DNA of 19,347 nt from Defluviitaleaceae bacterium. Its GTDB lineage: Bacteria; Bacillota; Clostridia; Lachnospirales; WQUN01. Below are positions 1 through 5,998 of the stretch, piece by piece. The notes under the pieces are model-generated. The model did not search any database. It was not told the DNA's origin and worked only from the letters and a program-made list of their open reading frames with translations. Every line of letters begins with the position of its first letter. The first letter of the stretch is position 1. Both the position numbers and the translations under genes were made by a program. The stretch lies in assembly GCA_009782245.1 (NCBI GenBank), contig WRKK01000346.1, positions 1-19,347 on the forward strand. Reading direction: 5' to 3'.

Positions 1-50
1 CCGAAAAAGAAACCGAAACGGACGGCGAAAATCAAAAACCGCAAATGTAA
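1..50 (+). CDS. 3' end of an unidentified gene (partial)
   Basis: One frame reads EKETETDGENQKPQM and stops with TAA at 48-50. The acidic, Glu/Thr-rich tail is plausible as a protein C-terminus, and the nitroreductase gene follows within 34 bases with no visible promoter, which suggests one transcript. Only 15 codons are visible, so the family cannot be named and the reading is tentative. Confidence 0.35.
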   Translation, partial: EKETETDGENQKPQM

Positions 51-83
51 ATTTTGGCTTATCTATTTTTAGGAGGAAATTTT

Positions 84-620
84 ATGGAATTTTTTGAAGT
101 GTTAGAACAAAGGTATTCGCACAAGGAGAAATTTTTGGCGGATTCTGTGCCGTTGGCGGATTTAGAAAAAATTGCAACGGCTGGGTTGCTTGCGCCGTCG
201 GGCGTTAATCGGCAATCGGCACGGCTTATTATTTTGCCCGATAGGAAAATGCTGGATTTATTATGTGAAATTTCGGCAACGGCTGGGCTAGAAACCGCAC
301 CAGCGGCAATAGCAGTATTTACCGATAAAACCGTAACTCCGCCCGATAGAATGAACTTTGAAAAAGAGGATTATTCGGCGGCGGTGGAAAATATGCTGTT
401 GGCGGCGGTTGCCTTAGGTTACGCATCTTTGTGGCTAGATAGCCCCTTTTTTGACCCGCAAAATGAGGAGAAAGCGAAAATAGTGCTGAATATTCCCGTT
501 GACAAGTATAAATTGTGGGCAGTATTGCCCATTGGCAAACCTAGCGATAGCGGCTCGCGGCGGGATAAATTGCCGTTTGGCGAACGGGTTTCTTATGCAA
601 AATATGGGTTGGGAAAATAA
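84..620 (+). CDS. Nitroreductase family protein (FMN-dependent oxidoreductase)
   Basis: Predicted cytosolic flavoprotein of 178 residues that would use NAD(P)H to reduce nitro, quinone or similar substrates; the real substrate is unknown. The fold is indicated by the N-terminal Arg-rich segment around RYSHKEKF (10-17), the FMN-binding segment LLAPSGVNRQSAR (35-47), the helix YSAAVENMLLAAVALGYAS (97-115) with its typical Gly-Tyr, and the C-terminal strand WAVLPIGKP (145-153). The length matches the short clostridial members of the family. I chose ATG 84 because AGGAGG lies at 71-76 with ideal spacing; a frame-open TTG at 54 would add ten residues upstream of that ribosome site. No promoter is seen upstream, so it probably shares a transcript with the partial gene before it. 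Confidence 0.88.
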   Translation: MEFFEVLEQRYSHKEKFLADSVPLADLEKIATAGLLAPSGVNRQSARLIILPDRKMLDLLCEISATAGLETAPAAIAVFTDKTVTPPDRMNFEKEDYSAAVENMLLAAVALGYASLWLDSPFFDPQNEEKAKIVLNIPVDKYKLWAVLPIGKPSDSGSRRDKLPFGERVSYAKYGLGK

Positions 621-623
621 GGC

Positions 624-652
624 TTGGCAAATGCAAAATTTTGTGATATAAT
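624..652 (+). promoter_or_regulatory. Sigma-A-type promoter with extended -10
   Basis: TTGGCA (624-629), a 17-base spacer and TATAAT (647-652), preceded by the extended -10 TGA (644-646). It begins four bases after the nitroreductase stop and would start RNA near 659, 25 bases before the Uma2-like gene. The spacer holds a 10-bp palindrome, CAAAATTTTG (634-643), which could be an operator but is AT-rich enough to be chance. Confidence 0.8.
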
Positions 653-683
653 TTCAGAATGACTATTTGGAAAGGTTGGTTTT

Positions 684-1214
684 ATGAGTTATTACCCAGA
701 AATGGCAGTTACAGGGCGACACAGGTTTTTGGCGACAAAATTTTTTGTTAAATTTTACAACTTGTTGCCCAAATCCTATGTAAGCAAAGGCGATTTAGAT
801 TTGGTGTATTACGGCAATTTACGTGAATACACCGCAAAATTGGTTGACATATCCGCCATTAAGGACGTGCAAACATTTCTAACGGAAGATATTTACCAAC
901 TACGCTCGGTGCAACCTGATTTAACCGTTTTTCACAAACAGCCGTACATTGAAAATTTCAACCAAACAAAAACGGCAGGTCGTCCCGATTTGGTGGTAGA
1001 AATATGGTCAGATGGCAACAGCGAAACGGTGCGTGCCGAAAAATTCAGCCTATATTCCTCATCGCCAGTAACGGAGCATTGGTACATTGACCAGCAAGAC
1101 AACGAAGTAAAACGCTTTTTAGGCGAAACCGAATTGCCCTCGGTATTTTTGGGCGAAATAGCCACCACAAACGGCGGCGTAACCGTAGATTTAACTGATT
1201 TAGCACTTGATTAG
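684..1214 (+). CDS. Uma2-like (DUF820) PD-(D/E)XK nuclease-fold protein
   Basis: A 176-residue protein whose C-terminal half follows the Uma2/DUF820 pattern: VQPDLTVF (76-83), then GRPDLVVEIWS (99-109), then EKFSLYSSSPVTEHWYID (119-136) with a candidate active-site Lys120. D79, D102, E106 and K120 would be the nuclease-type residues. The family is widespread, particularly in cyanobacteria, and its biological role is not established; some members are guessed to be endonucleases. The ATG at 684 follows a GGAAAGG ribosome site and a strong promoter. The gene ends 22 bases before an exported protein, suggesting one transcript, but no functional link is obvious. I am fairly sure of the fold and unsure of any activity. 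Confidence 0.7.
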   Translation: MSYYPEMAVTGRHRFLATKFFVKFYNLLPKSYVSKGDLDLVYYGNLREYTAKLVDISAIKDVQTFLTEDIYQLRSVQPDLTVFHKQPYIENFNQTKTAGRPDLVVEIWSDGNSETVRAEKFSLYSSSPVTEHWYIDQQDNEVKRFLGETELPSVFLGEIATTNGGVTVDLTDLALD

Positions 1215-1236
1215 CACTTAATTAGGAGGAAACGGC

Positions 1237-2154
1237 ATGAAAAAATCAACAAAAATATCCATTTTAGCATCTGCGTTGGCGGCAATTTTGATAGTGCAAA
1301 TAGCAATTTTTGCCTTTGACCGCAACGGTGCAGCGGCTGCCGAAAATACGACAAGCGGAAATCCGCACTTTTTTCTGGACAGCTTGCAGGAACGTGATGA
1401 AATTGTGTTGCAATATGCACAATTTGGCACAGAAACTATACTTGTAAATCCGCAAAACCCGCACGCCGACGATCTTTTGATAGAATTTATAGCGGAACAC
1501 ACAGGCGAAACCCTCGAAAACGCTCAACTTCAACTTGAAAATTGGCGAGAATTTGCCACCGAACCGCCAACCGAACGAGACGAGTTTGCACTAGAATATC
1601 TGCAATTTGGCACAGAAACTTTTCTTATAGCACCCGAAATGCCAGGCAACGCCGAACTTTTGGAGCAGTTTATAATAGAAAATACCGACATAAATTCAAG
1701 GTTAGCAGAATTATTCTCTGAACAATTTGGGCAGCATTCCGCTTTTGCACCGATTATTTGGGAGGGGCGTGTTTACAGCCACGAGTACATTCACGGCAAT
1801 AGCAAAATTTGGGACGAACTTTTCGCAAGCGGCGCAGAATATGTTGACACTTGGAGTATGCAATCACGAGAATTTGACATAAATACAGGGTTTACTGTTC
1901 CGCCCAACGAACAAGCCCTTTTTAGGGAATACCGCCCGTCAAATTTGGGCGAACAAACAACTTGCCAACCAGGCGCACATATCGGTGAAATTATTTTTAA
2001 CCCCGAAATTACCAAAAGTATAAGACTGGCTGGGTCTGACGTTTACGATTTGTCCGATTGGGCTGTTTTGCGGGCAACTAGAACGGGCGTTTGTTCGGCA
2101 TCTGGCACGATTATAACCGAAACTGTTGAATTAACGTTTTTTGTCGGAGATTAA
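1237..2154 (+). CDS. Membrane-anchored extracytoplasmic protein with internal duplication, function unknown
   Basis: A 305-residue protein with a Lys-rich start and one hydrophobic segment (about 8-28), which is either an uncleaved signal anchor or a signal peptide. I recognise no family. Two copies of a roughly 39-residue motif occur at 52-90 and 113-151: both begin ERDE, contain QFGTET at the same place, and continue with an Asn/Pro-rich turn and an acidic helix. The C-terminal part (about 170-305) contains a His/Tyr-rich stretch YSHEYIHG (180-187) and two cysteines (243, 286) that could form a disulfide outside the cell. AGGAGG at 1224-1229 supports the ATG at 1237. It is probably second in a unit driven from 624-652, with the next exported protein 39 bases downstream. 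Confidence 0.75.
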   Translation: MKKSTKISILASALAAILIVQIAIFAFDRNGAAAAENTTSGNPHFFLDSLQERDEIVLQYAQFGTETILVNPQNPHADDLLIEFIAEHTGETLENAQLQLENWREFATEPPTERDEFALEYLQFGTETFLIAPEMPGNAELLEQFIIENTDINSRLAELFSEQFGQHSAFAPIIWEGRVYSHEYIHGNSKIWDELFASGAEYVDTWSMQSREFDINTGFTVPPNEQALFREYRPSNLGEQTTCQPGAHIGEIIFNPEITKSIRLAGSDVYDLSDWAVLRATRTGVCSASGTIITETVELTFFVGD

Positions 2155-2193
2155 ACGGTTGAAATTAATGCGAGTAGCGAAAGGGGTTTCCAC

Positions 2194-3066
2194 ATGAAAA
2201 CGCAAACAAAAGCCAAAATCAAAAAAATTCTGCTAATATCTTTTGTAACTTTTTCAATGTTCGCATTTTTCGTGTTAATTGTGGATTCGTTGCAATTTTA
2301 TTTGCGTGCAACGGGGATTCCCGTGGTGGACATACAAATCACGGAAACCGAGGTTGACACTTTTTTGTCAACCTTAAACGTGCCGCAATCCACACTGCAA
2401 GCCGCTGGATTTTACGAAAAATTCGCAATATATGCCGCTTTACAGGAATATCCCAACGCAACTTTTGCGTTTTCCACGCTTGAACACCCAAAAGGCACGG
2501 TTACTGTGCTTGGTGCAGATTGGGAAATTTTGCAAGGCGAAAATGTGCGACCAATAAATCTTGAGCAAATCCGCCAAGTTGGCGACATTTCCGATGAAGA
2601 TTTATCATTTTCGTTAATGATATTTTCATTGAACGACCAATTTAACCGATTTGCGTTTTTCCCAACTTTTACGTGGCACAAAAACGCCAACATTACCAAC
2701 GATATTTTCGGCTTTACTTTGGATAACTCGTGGCGGCACGATATTGGAAATGCCAGCATTACAGTAACAGGCAATTTCGGCAACTCTACCCAGACTTTGC
2801 GTTTTGACCACAGCGGCACTAGTTTTGGAGCAGAACTCGGCACGGCACACAGATTAAACGGCGTAAACGGTACGCAATTTCAAGGCACAGCCGCATTTTT
2901 CGCAAGCCCCACAGAAACCGCCGAAACCGCCAACCGCCGCATAACGCTATCTTACTCACAGGATAACTCTTTTTTCAATAGTAGGCAAATTCCTTTGGAA
3001 ATGGCGAACGTGTTTTTTGCTCCGCAATCGCGCGTTGCCAATGCTCAACTGTTTGTAGAATGGTAG
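2194..3066 (+). CDS. Single-pass membrane protein, function unknown
   Basis: A 290-residue protein with a basic N-terminus (KTQTKAKIKK) and one strong membrane helix (about 11-32); the rest is predicted outside the membrane. It is rich in Phe, Asn and Thr and has alternating hydrophobic/polar stretches (for example ASITVTGNFGNSTQTLRF) suggesting a beta-rich extracytoplasmic domain. I see no catalytic motif and do not recognise a family. The ribosome site is a modest GAAAGGGG just upstream of ATG 2194. It follows the similarly built 1237-2154 product by 39 bases, so the two probably act together at the cell surface. No clear terminator follows; the next promoter starts 28 bases after its stop. 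Confidence 0.72.
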   Translation: MKTQTKAKIKKILLISFVTFSMFAFFVLIVDSLQFYLRATGIPVVDIQITETEVDTFLSTLNVPQSTLQAAGFYEKFAIYAALQEYPNATFAFSTLEHPKGTVTVLGADWEILQGENVRPINLEQIRQVGDISDEDLSFSLMIFSLNDQFNRFAFFPTFTWHKNANITNDIFGFTLDNSWRHDIGNASITVTGNFGNSTQTLRFDHSGTSFGAELGTAHRLNGVNGTQFQGTAAFFASPTETAETANRRITLSYSQDNSFFNSRQIPLEMANVFFAPQSRVANAQLFVEW

Positions 3067-3093
3067 GAAAATTAATTTAATTGCCCTATTATC

Positions 3094-3121
3094 TTGACAA
3101 AAACAACAATCGTGGTACAAT
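3094..3121 (+). promoter_or_regulatory. Promoter of the first zincin cassette
   Basis: TTGACA (3094-3099), 16-base spacer, TACAAT (3116-3121) preceded by the extended -10 TGG (3113-3115). RNA would start near 3128, leaving a leader of about 22 bases. The layout matches the promoter at 4613-4640 in front of the second zincin. Confidence 0.75.
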
Positions 3122-3149
3122 ATAAAGCGGAACTGGAAGTGATACGAAC

Positions 3150-3515
3150 GTGAACCGCAGAGAAACAAACGCAAAACCATTTGAACATTTGCCAATCCCT
3201 ATGCAGTTGCGTTATGTTAAACGTATTGCTAGGAAATATGGTATTGACCTTACGGGGATTAGGATTAGGATAGATAGGGATCCTCATAATTTGAATTGGG
3301 ACGTTACTGGCGAAGCTAACCCTAGCAGAATAGGCGATATAATACTATTGCCTAACGCATTTATAAGTGAAGAAATAGTAGCACGAACGCTATTCCACGA
3401 AAAAATACACATCGAACAGTTTAGACAATATGGTAGCGAATATGTGCAAAATAATCACGTCCGTTTTGAAAAAGAGGCATATACCGCTGAAACAGAACGA
3501 TTTGAAAGGAGTTAA
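3150..3515 (+). CDS. Short zincin-like metalloprotease domain, possible toxin module
   Basis: A 121-residue protein with a canonical zinc-protease motif, FHEKIHIEQ: His83, Glu84 and His87. Acidic residues in FEKEAYTAE (107-114) could supply the third ligand. The motif is preceded by GDIILLPNAFISEEIVART (62-80), a strand-then-helix arrangement usual before an HExxH helix. From memory, similar HE-x-x-H domains with a following EKxAYxxE segment occur at the C-termini of Firmicute polymorphic (YD/Rhs-type) toxins; I could not check this. Here the domain stands alone, with no signal peptide or repeats. Start GTG 3150 is supported by GGAAGTGA at 3135-3142. The stop overlaps the ribosome site of the next zinc-ribbon gene, so the two are probably coupled. 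An immunity-free metabolic role cannot be excluded. Confidence 0.72.
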   Translation: MNRRETNAKPFEHLPIPMQLRYVKRIARKYGIDLTGIRIRIDRDPHNLNWDVTGEANPSRIGDIILLPNAFISEEIVARTLFHEKIHIEQFRQYGSEYVQNNHVRFEKEAYTAETERFERS

Positions 3516-3820
3516 ATCGCAAATGCCTAAAAAATACGAATGGCAAAATAAATGGAAAAACGTATACCACAGCATATACAACAAAAATATACCGAATAAT
3601 TGCCCCTACTGCACAAGCGAGAATACAGATTACTGTTTTGTGTATATTTCTCCTGCAATAGACGGCGTAGTGCAGAACGGGTTTATAGAAGTGTGGTGTA
3701 ACTCGTGCGGCGAGTTTGATAATATATCTTGCCGCAACGTAAAAGAACAAAACGATTTTCAAGTGTACACCCACGAACAATACGAAGTTCACAGGCAAAA
3801 TAGGCAACGCCTAACCGAGC
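3505..3820 (+). repeat. Direct repeat, copy 1 (316 bp; copy 2 at 4247-4562)
   Basis: Copies lie exactly 742 bases apart and differ at 18 of 316 positions (about 94% identity, counted by eye). The repeat begins at the ribosome site and covers the first 99 codons of the zinc-ribbon gene. Thirteen of the changes are synonymous, so both copies look selected as protein. The ends are sharp at both sides. Confidence 0.9.
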
Positions 3821-3864
3821 CAAATCGAAAACGAACGTTTCGGGTGGAGGGAATAGCACTATGA
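3523..3864 (+). CDS. Four-cysteine zinc-ribbon protein, copy 1
   Basis: A 113-residue small soluble protein with two CxxC knuckles, CPYC (27-30) and CNSC (59-62), that should bind one zinc ion as a ribbon. It is followed by a charged helix, VYTHEQYEVHRQNRQR. Function is unknown. It is a paralogue of the next two zinc-ribbon genes: the third copy is nearly identical over residues 1-99, while the C-terminal tail here (PNRKRTFRVEGIAL) is its own. ATG 3523 is chosen because the same AAAGGAG (3505-3511) and 11-base spacing is kept in front of the duplicate at 4265. The gene runs into the next with a 4-base ATGA overlap. Placement right after a zincin suggests a partner or immunity-type role, which is inference only. 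Confidence 0.8.
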   Translation: MPKKYEWQNKWKNVYHSIYNKNIPNNCPYCTSENTDYCFVYISPAIDGVVQNGFIEVWCNSCGEFDNISCRNVKEQNDFQVYTHEQYEVHRQNRQRLTEPNRKRTFRVEGIAL

Positions 3865-4208
3865 AAAATCGTAACAAATGGGACTCTAGTTATGTCTCGA
3901 TAGCAACACATGGCACACCAGGAAAATGCCCTTTCTGTAATAGCGAAAATACAGATTATTTTAACTTGCTTGTAGGCGAAAAAAGTGGGTTTACAGAAAT
4001 ATTTTGCAAGGAATGTCATGCTTTTAATACCATGTCATTTCCGAGATTGCCAAAAAATCACGATTTCAAGATGTTTACATTGGAAGAATACAAAATCCAT
4101 CAAAAAGAGAGAAGTTTGCGTTTAGGATTAGATTCAGCCGAGCCACAAAGCACCAACTTTACATTTACAGAACAACCCCAACCATTGCCACAACCTATAA
4201 ACGCCTAA
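3861..4208 (+). CDS. Four-cysteine zinc-ribbon protein, divergent paralogue
   Basis: A 115-residue protein related to its two neighbours: it begins NKWDSSYVSI like NKWENVYHSI, has CPFC (23-26) and CKEC (49-52), shares the ENTDY segment after the first knuckle, and ends the core with NHDFKMFTLEEYKIHQKER, matching NDFQVYTHEQYEVHRQNR. The linker between knuckles is shorter. The tail is Pro/Gln-rich (EQPQPLPQPINA) and probably disordered. ATG 3861 overlaps the previous stop by four bases, giving coupled translation, with a GGAGGG ribosome site at about 3846. It appears to be an older duplicate, since it is clearly diverged while the flanking copies are almost identical. No function is recognised. 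Confidence 0.78.
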   Translation: MKNRNKWDSSYVSIATHGTPGKCPFCNSENTDYFNLLVGEKSGFTEIFCKECHAFNTMSFPRLPKNHDFKMFTLEEYKIHQKERSLRLGLDSAEPQSTNFTFTEQPQPLPQPINA

Positions 4209-4246
4209 ACAAGGCAAACTATTTTAGACCTAATCGCAAAAATGCA

Positions 4247-4562
4247 AAAGGAGTTAAATCGCAAATGCCTAAAAAATATGAATGGCAAAACAAGTGGGAA
4301 AACGTATACCACAGCATATACAACAAAAATATACCAAATAATTGCCCATATTGCACAAGCGGGAACACAGATTACTGTTTTGTGTATATTTCTCCCGCAA
4401 TAGACGGCGTAGTGCAGAATGGGTTTATAGAAGTGTGGTGTAACTCGTGCGGCGAATTTGATAATACATCTTGCCGCAACGTAAAAGAAAAAAACGATTT
4501 CCAAGTTTACACCCACGAACAATACGAAGTTCATAGGCAAAATAGGCAACGCCTAGCCGAGC
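4247..4562 (+). repeat. Direct repeat, copy 2 (316 bp; copy 1 at 3505-3820)
   Basis: This is the second copy of the repeat described at 3505-3820, including the identical ribosome site and start region. Homology ends at codon 99, after which the reading frame runs through unrelated DNA that also holds the promoter of the second zincin. Confidence 0.9.
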
Positions 4563-4642
4563 ATAAAGAAACAAAACTACTACAAAAAGAGTGCATAAGG
4601 TTAGGGATTATATTGACAATTTTTGTAATTCTGCTAAAATAA
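4265..4642 (+). CDS. Four-cysteine zinc-ribbon protein, copy 2 with altered tail
   Basis: A 125-residue protein. Residues 1-99 match the 3523 product with only five substitutions (K12E, E33G, I69T, Q76K, T98A), keeping CPYC (27-30) and CNSC (59-62). Beyond the repeat the tail is different and ends in a short hydrophobic stretch, IRLGIILTIFVILLK, encoded by DNA that also contains the -35 and -10 of the next gene. This tail is probably an accident of where the duplication joined rather than a real membrane anchor. The stop at 4640-4642 is five bases before the ATG of the second zincin, so termination-reinitiation is possible. Function is unknown. Confidence 0.75.
   Translation: MPKKYEWQNKWENVYHSIYNKNIPNNCPYCTSGNTDYCFVYISPAIDGVVQNGFIEVWCNSCGEFDNTSCRNVKEKNDFQVYTHEQYEVHRQNRQRLAEHKETKLLQKECIRLGIILTIFVILLK
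4613..4640 (+). promoter_or_regulatory. Promoter of the second zincin cassette, inside the upstream gene
   Basis: TTGACA (4613-4618), 16-base spacer, TAAAAT (4635-4640) preceded by the extended -10 TGC (4632-4634). RNA would start about 4647, almost exactly at the ATG of the next gene (4648). It shares the N16 spacing and the TGN element with the promoter at 3094-3121. Confidence 0.7.
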
Positions 4643-4647
4643 ATAAT

Positions 4648-5121
4648 ATGACGAATATAGATGACCGTAGTGCAGGCGGTTTAAGACGTAGCCCATTTAC
4701 TACACTAAATTCCGAGGAAATTGAACATTTGCGGACTGAAATTAGGGCTATTGGGGCTGACGAGAGTGTGTTTTTGTTTAACGATGGTGACAGAACTGGA
4801 TATACAGATAATGACGATATAATAAGTATTCGTTACGATGTTTTTCCAAACACAAATTCGACACACCCGCGAAATTTAATGAGCGAACGAGCAGTATTAG
4901 CCCATGAATATTATGGACACAGAGCCAACAGAGGAACAACTGTAACTAGCGGTAGTTGGAATGACGAATTTAGAGCAAGTTATTTAGCCGCCCGAAATGC
5001 CCCCAACTTATCTGACGAAGATAGACGATTTTTGGTTTTAGATGCAATAGAACGTGCAAGAGAAAGTGGAGTAACAATACGTTATAACGATTTTATGAGG
5101 AGGATTATTTATGCTTACTAA
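4648..5121 (+). CDS. Zincin-like protein with HExxxH motif, possible toxin module
   Basis: A 157-residue soluble protein. The core is SERAVLAHEYYGHRANRGT (79-97): His86, Glu87 and His91, one residue longer than the normal HExxH. It is followed by SGSWNDEFRASYLAARNAPN (101-120), where Glu107 is a likely further ligand, and by an acidic/basic helical C-terminus. I believe this HEYYGH/NDEFRASY combination recurs as a C-terminal domain in Firmicute toxin or phage-type proteins, but that is memory and unchecked. Here it is free-standing. I chose ATG 4648 over a GTG at 4591, since the latter lies upstream of the promoter. There is no Shine-Dalgarno before 4648, so it is leaderless or reinitiates from the stop at 4642. 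Its end overlaps the next gene by 11 bases. Confidence 0.72.
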   Translation: MTNIDDRSAGGLRRSPFTTLNSEEIEHLRTEIRAIGADESVFLFNDGDRTGYTDNDDIISIRYDVFPNTNSTHPRNLMSERAVLAHEYYGHRANRGTTVTSGSWNDEFRASYLAARNAPNLSDEDRRFLVLDAIERARESGVTIRYNDFMRRIIYAY

Positions 5122-5314
5122 AATACCCGAAAAACACACAATGGAAGAATTTAAGCTGTTAGGGAGTGTCGCTGAAGATTTTGGGAGATTTGGCAAAACA
5201 AATCGTAAATGCTCACGTTGCGGAAATGATTTTGAATATTATAAAAACAGCAGTTCTTCCCAAACAAAATGCAAAACAACAGATTGCCTTGAAAGAATAA
5301 GCAGAGGAATTTGA
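5111..5314 (+). CDS. Small Cys-rich zinc-binding protein coupled to the HEYYGH zincin
   Basis: A 67-residue protein with CSRC (34-37) and CKTTDC (54-59), a probable one-zinc ribbon. The N-terminus EEFKLLGSVAEDFGRFGKTNR looks helical. The ATG at 5111 lies inside the end of the zincin gene (11-base overlap) behind a very strong GAGGAGG (5097-5103), so translation is tightly coupled. A second ATG at 5141 is less well supplied. It is not obviously homologous to the three zinc-ribbon genes upstream, but it occupies the same position relative to a zincin. An immunity, adaptor or chaperone role would fit; none is demonstrated. Confidence 0.75.
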   Translation: MLTKIPEKHTMEEFKLLGSVAEDFGRFGKTNRKCSRCGNDFEYYKNSSSSQTKCKTTDCLERISRGI

Positions 5315-5319
5315 ATTTA

Positions 5320-5412
5320 ATGAGAAAATTGAACGATTGGCGACTAGAAAAATATAACGCAACCGATACAACCCTCTTCGCCCCAAAAAAATTTCCGCAA
5401 ACAAAAAAATAA
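5320..5412 (+). CDS. Possible 30-residue ORF, function unknown
   Basis: ATG 5320 reads MRKLNDWRLEKYNATDTTLF and ends FAPKKFPQTKK before TAA at 5410-5412. A weak AGAGGA lies about 12 bases upstream. Its composition is protein-like but it is short, has no recognised family, and could equally be chance or a remnant. It ends three bases before the -35 of the antiporter operon. Confidence 0.22.
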   Translation: MRKLNDWRLEKYNATDTTLFAPKKFPQTKK

Positions 5413-5414
5413 TC

Positions 5415-5443
5415 TTGACATTCCCCCAAAAAAAATATATATT
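5415..5443 (+). promoter_or_regulatory. Promoter of the Mrp antiporter operon
   Basis: TTGACA (5415-5420), 17-base spacer and TATATT (5438-5443). The -10 lies in an A/T stretch, so neighbouring registers are possible. RNA would start near 5450, about 32 bases before the mrpE GTG. AAAGGAG (5468-5474) is the ribosome site. Confidence 0.75.
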
Positions 5444-5481
5444 AATATGTAGGTAAAAAATTTTAATAAAGGAGCAATTTT

Positions 5482-5940
5482 GTGAGAATTTTAGTGCTTG
5501 TCGCCATTTGGATTATGTTAAGGGAAGAAATAACTGTATTTGACCTAATTTTGGGGTCTGTTATTTCTGTTGCCTGCATGGCTTACAGCCACCGTTTTTT
5601 GCCTGTCAAAAAAATTGAAGATATTCTGCCGCTAAAGTTGTTTTTGTACCTGCTGCATCTTATAGGGCAGGCTTATGTTGCGGGGTTTCAAGTTATTAAG
5701 ATGATACTTGTCGGCAACGTACGCGCAGATGTTGTTGCAACGCAAACTACACTAAAAAATGAATCTTTGCGGGTAATGCTGGTGGATTCTATTGCAATAA
5801 CGCCAGGTAGCGTCCCGCTAGACCTTAGCGACGACATAATAACAGCCCTTATACTAAAATACAAAACCGACCCCCGCCAGGAAATAGACGACTCTGTAAA
5901 AGGCAACTTAGAGGTTGAACTGCTAAAGGCACAAAAATAG
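5482..5940 (+). CDS. mrpE: Mrp/Mnh Na+/H+ antiporter subunit E
   Basis: Membrane subunit of 152 residues. It has two or three N-terminal helices (about 2-36 and 50-78) and a cytoplasmic C-terminal domain carrying the family signature SIAITPGSVPLDLSDD (103-118), which corresponds to the usual SITLTPGT-type segment. MrpE is needed for assembly or activity of the multisubunit cation/proton antiporter and is not itself the ion path. GTG 5482 is seven bases after AAAGGAG. It is the first of six genes transcribed together, and the order E-F-G first is typical of Mbh-like modules in anaerobes. Confidence 0.93.
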   Translation: MRILVLVAIWIMLREEITVFDLILGSVISVACMAYSHRFLPVKKIEDILPLKLFLYLLHLIGQAYVAGFQVIKMILVGNVRADVVATQTTLKNESLRVMLVDSIAITPGSVPLDLSDDIITALILKYKTDPRQEIDDSVKGNLEVELLKAQK

Positions 5941-5962
5941 CGTGTTTTGCATACTAAACCAG

Positions 5963-5998
5963 AAAGGAGAGTAATGCAAACCGCATTACACATTAAAA
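5963..5998 (+). promoter_or_regulatory. mrpF ribosome site with hairpin between Shine-Dalgarno and AUG
   Basis: The Shine-Dalgarno AAAGGAGA (5963-5970) is 28 bases from the mrpF ATG, far too distant as a linear spacer. Directly between lies a perfect 7-bp inverted repeat, GTAATGC (5971-5977), loop AAACC, GCATTAC (5983-5989), leaving nine bases before the ATG. Folding would bring the two elements to normal spacing. A competing 7-bp pairing, TTTGCAT (5946-5952) with ATGCAAA (5974-5980), would break that hairpin. Confidence 0.55.

Noticed and set aside
4591..4647. GTG 4591 as start of the second zincin
   Set aside because: It lies upstream of the promoter and in another frame of the zinc-ribbon gene tail, with no ribosome site.
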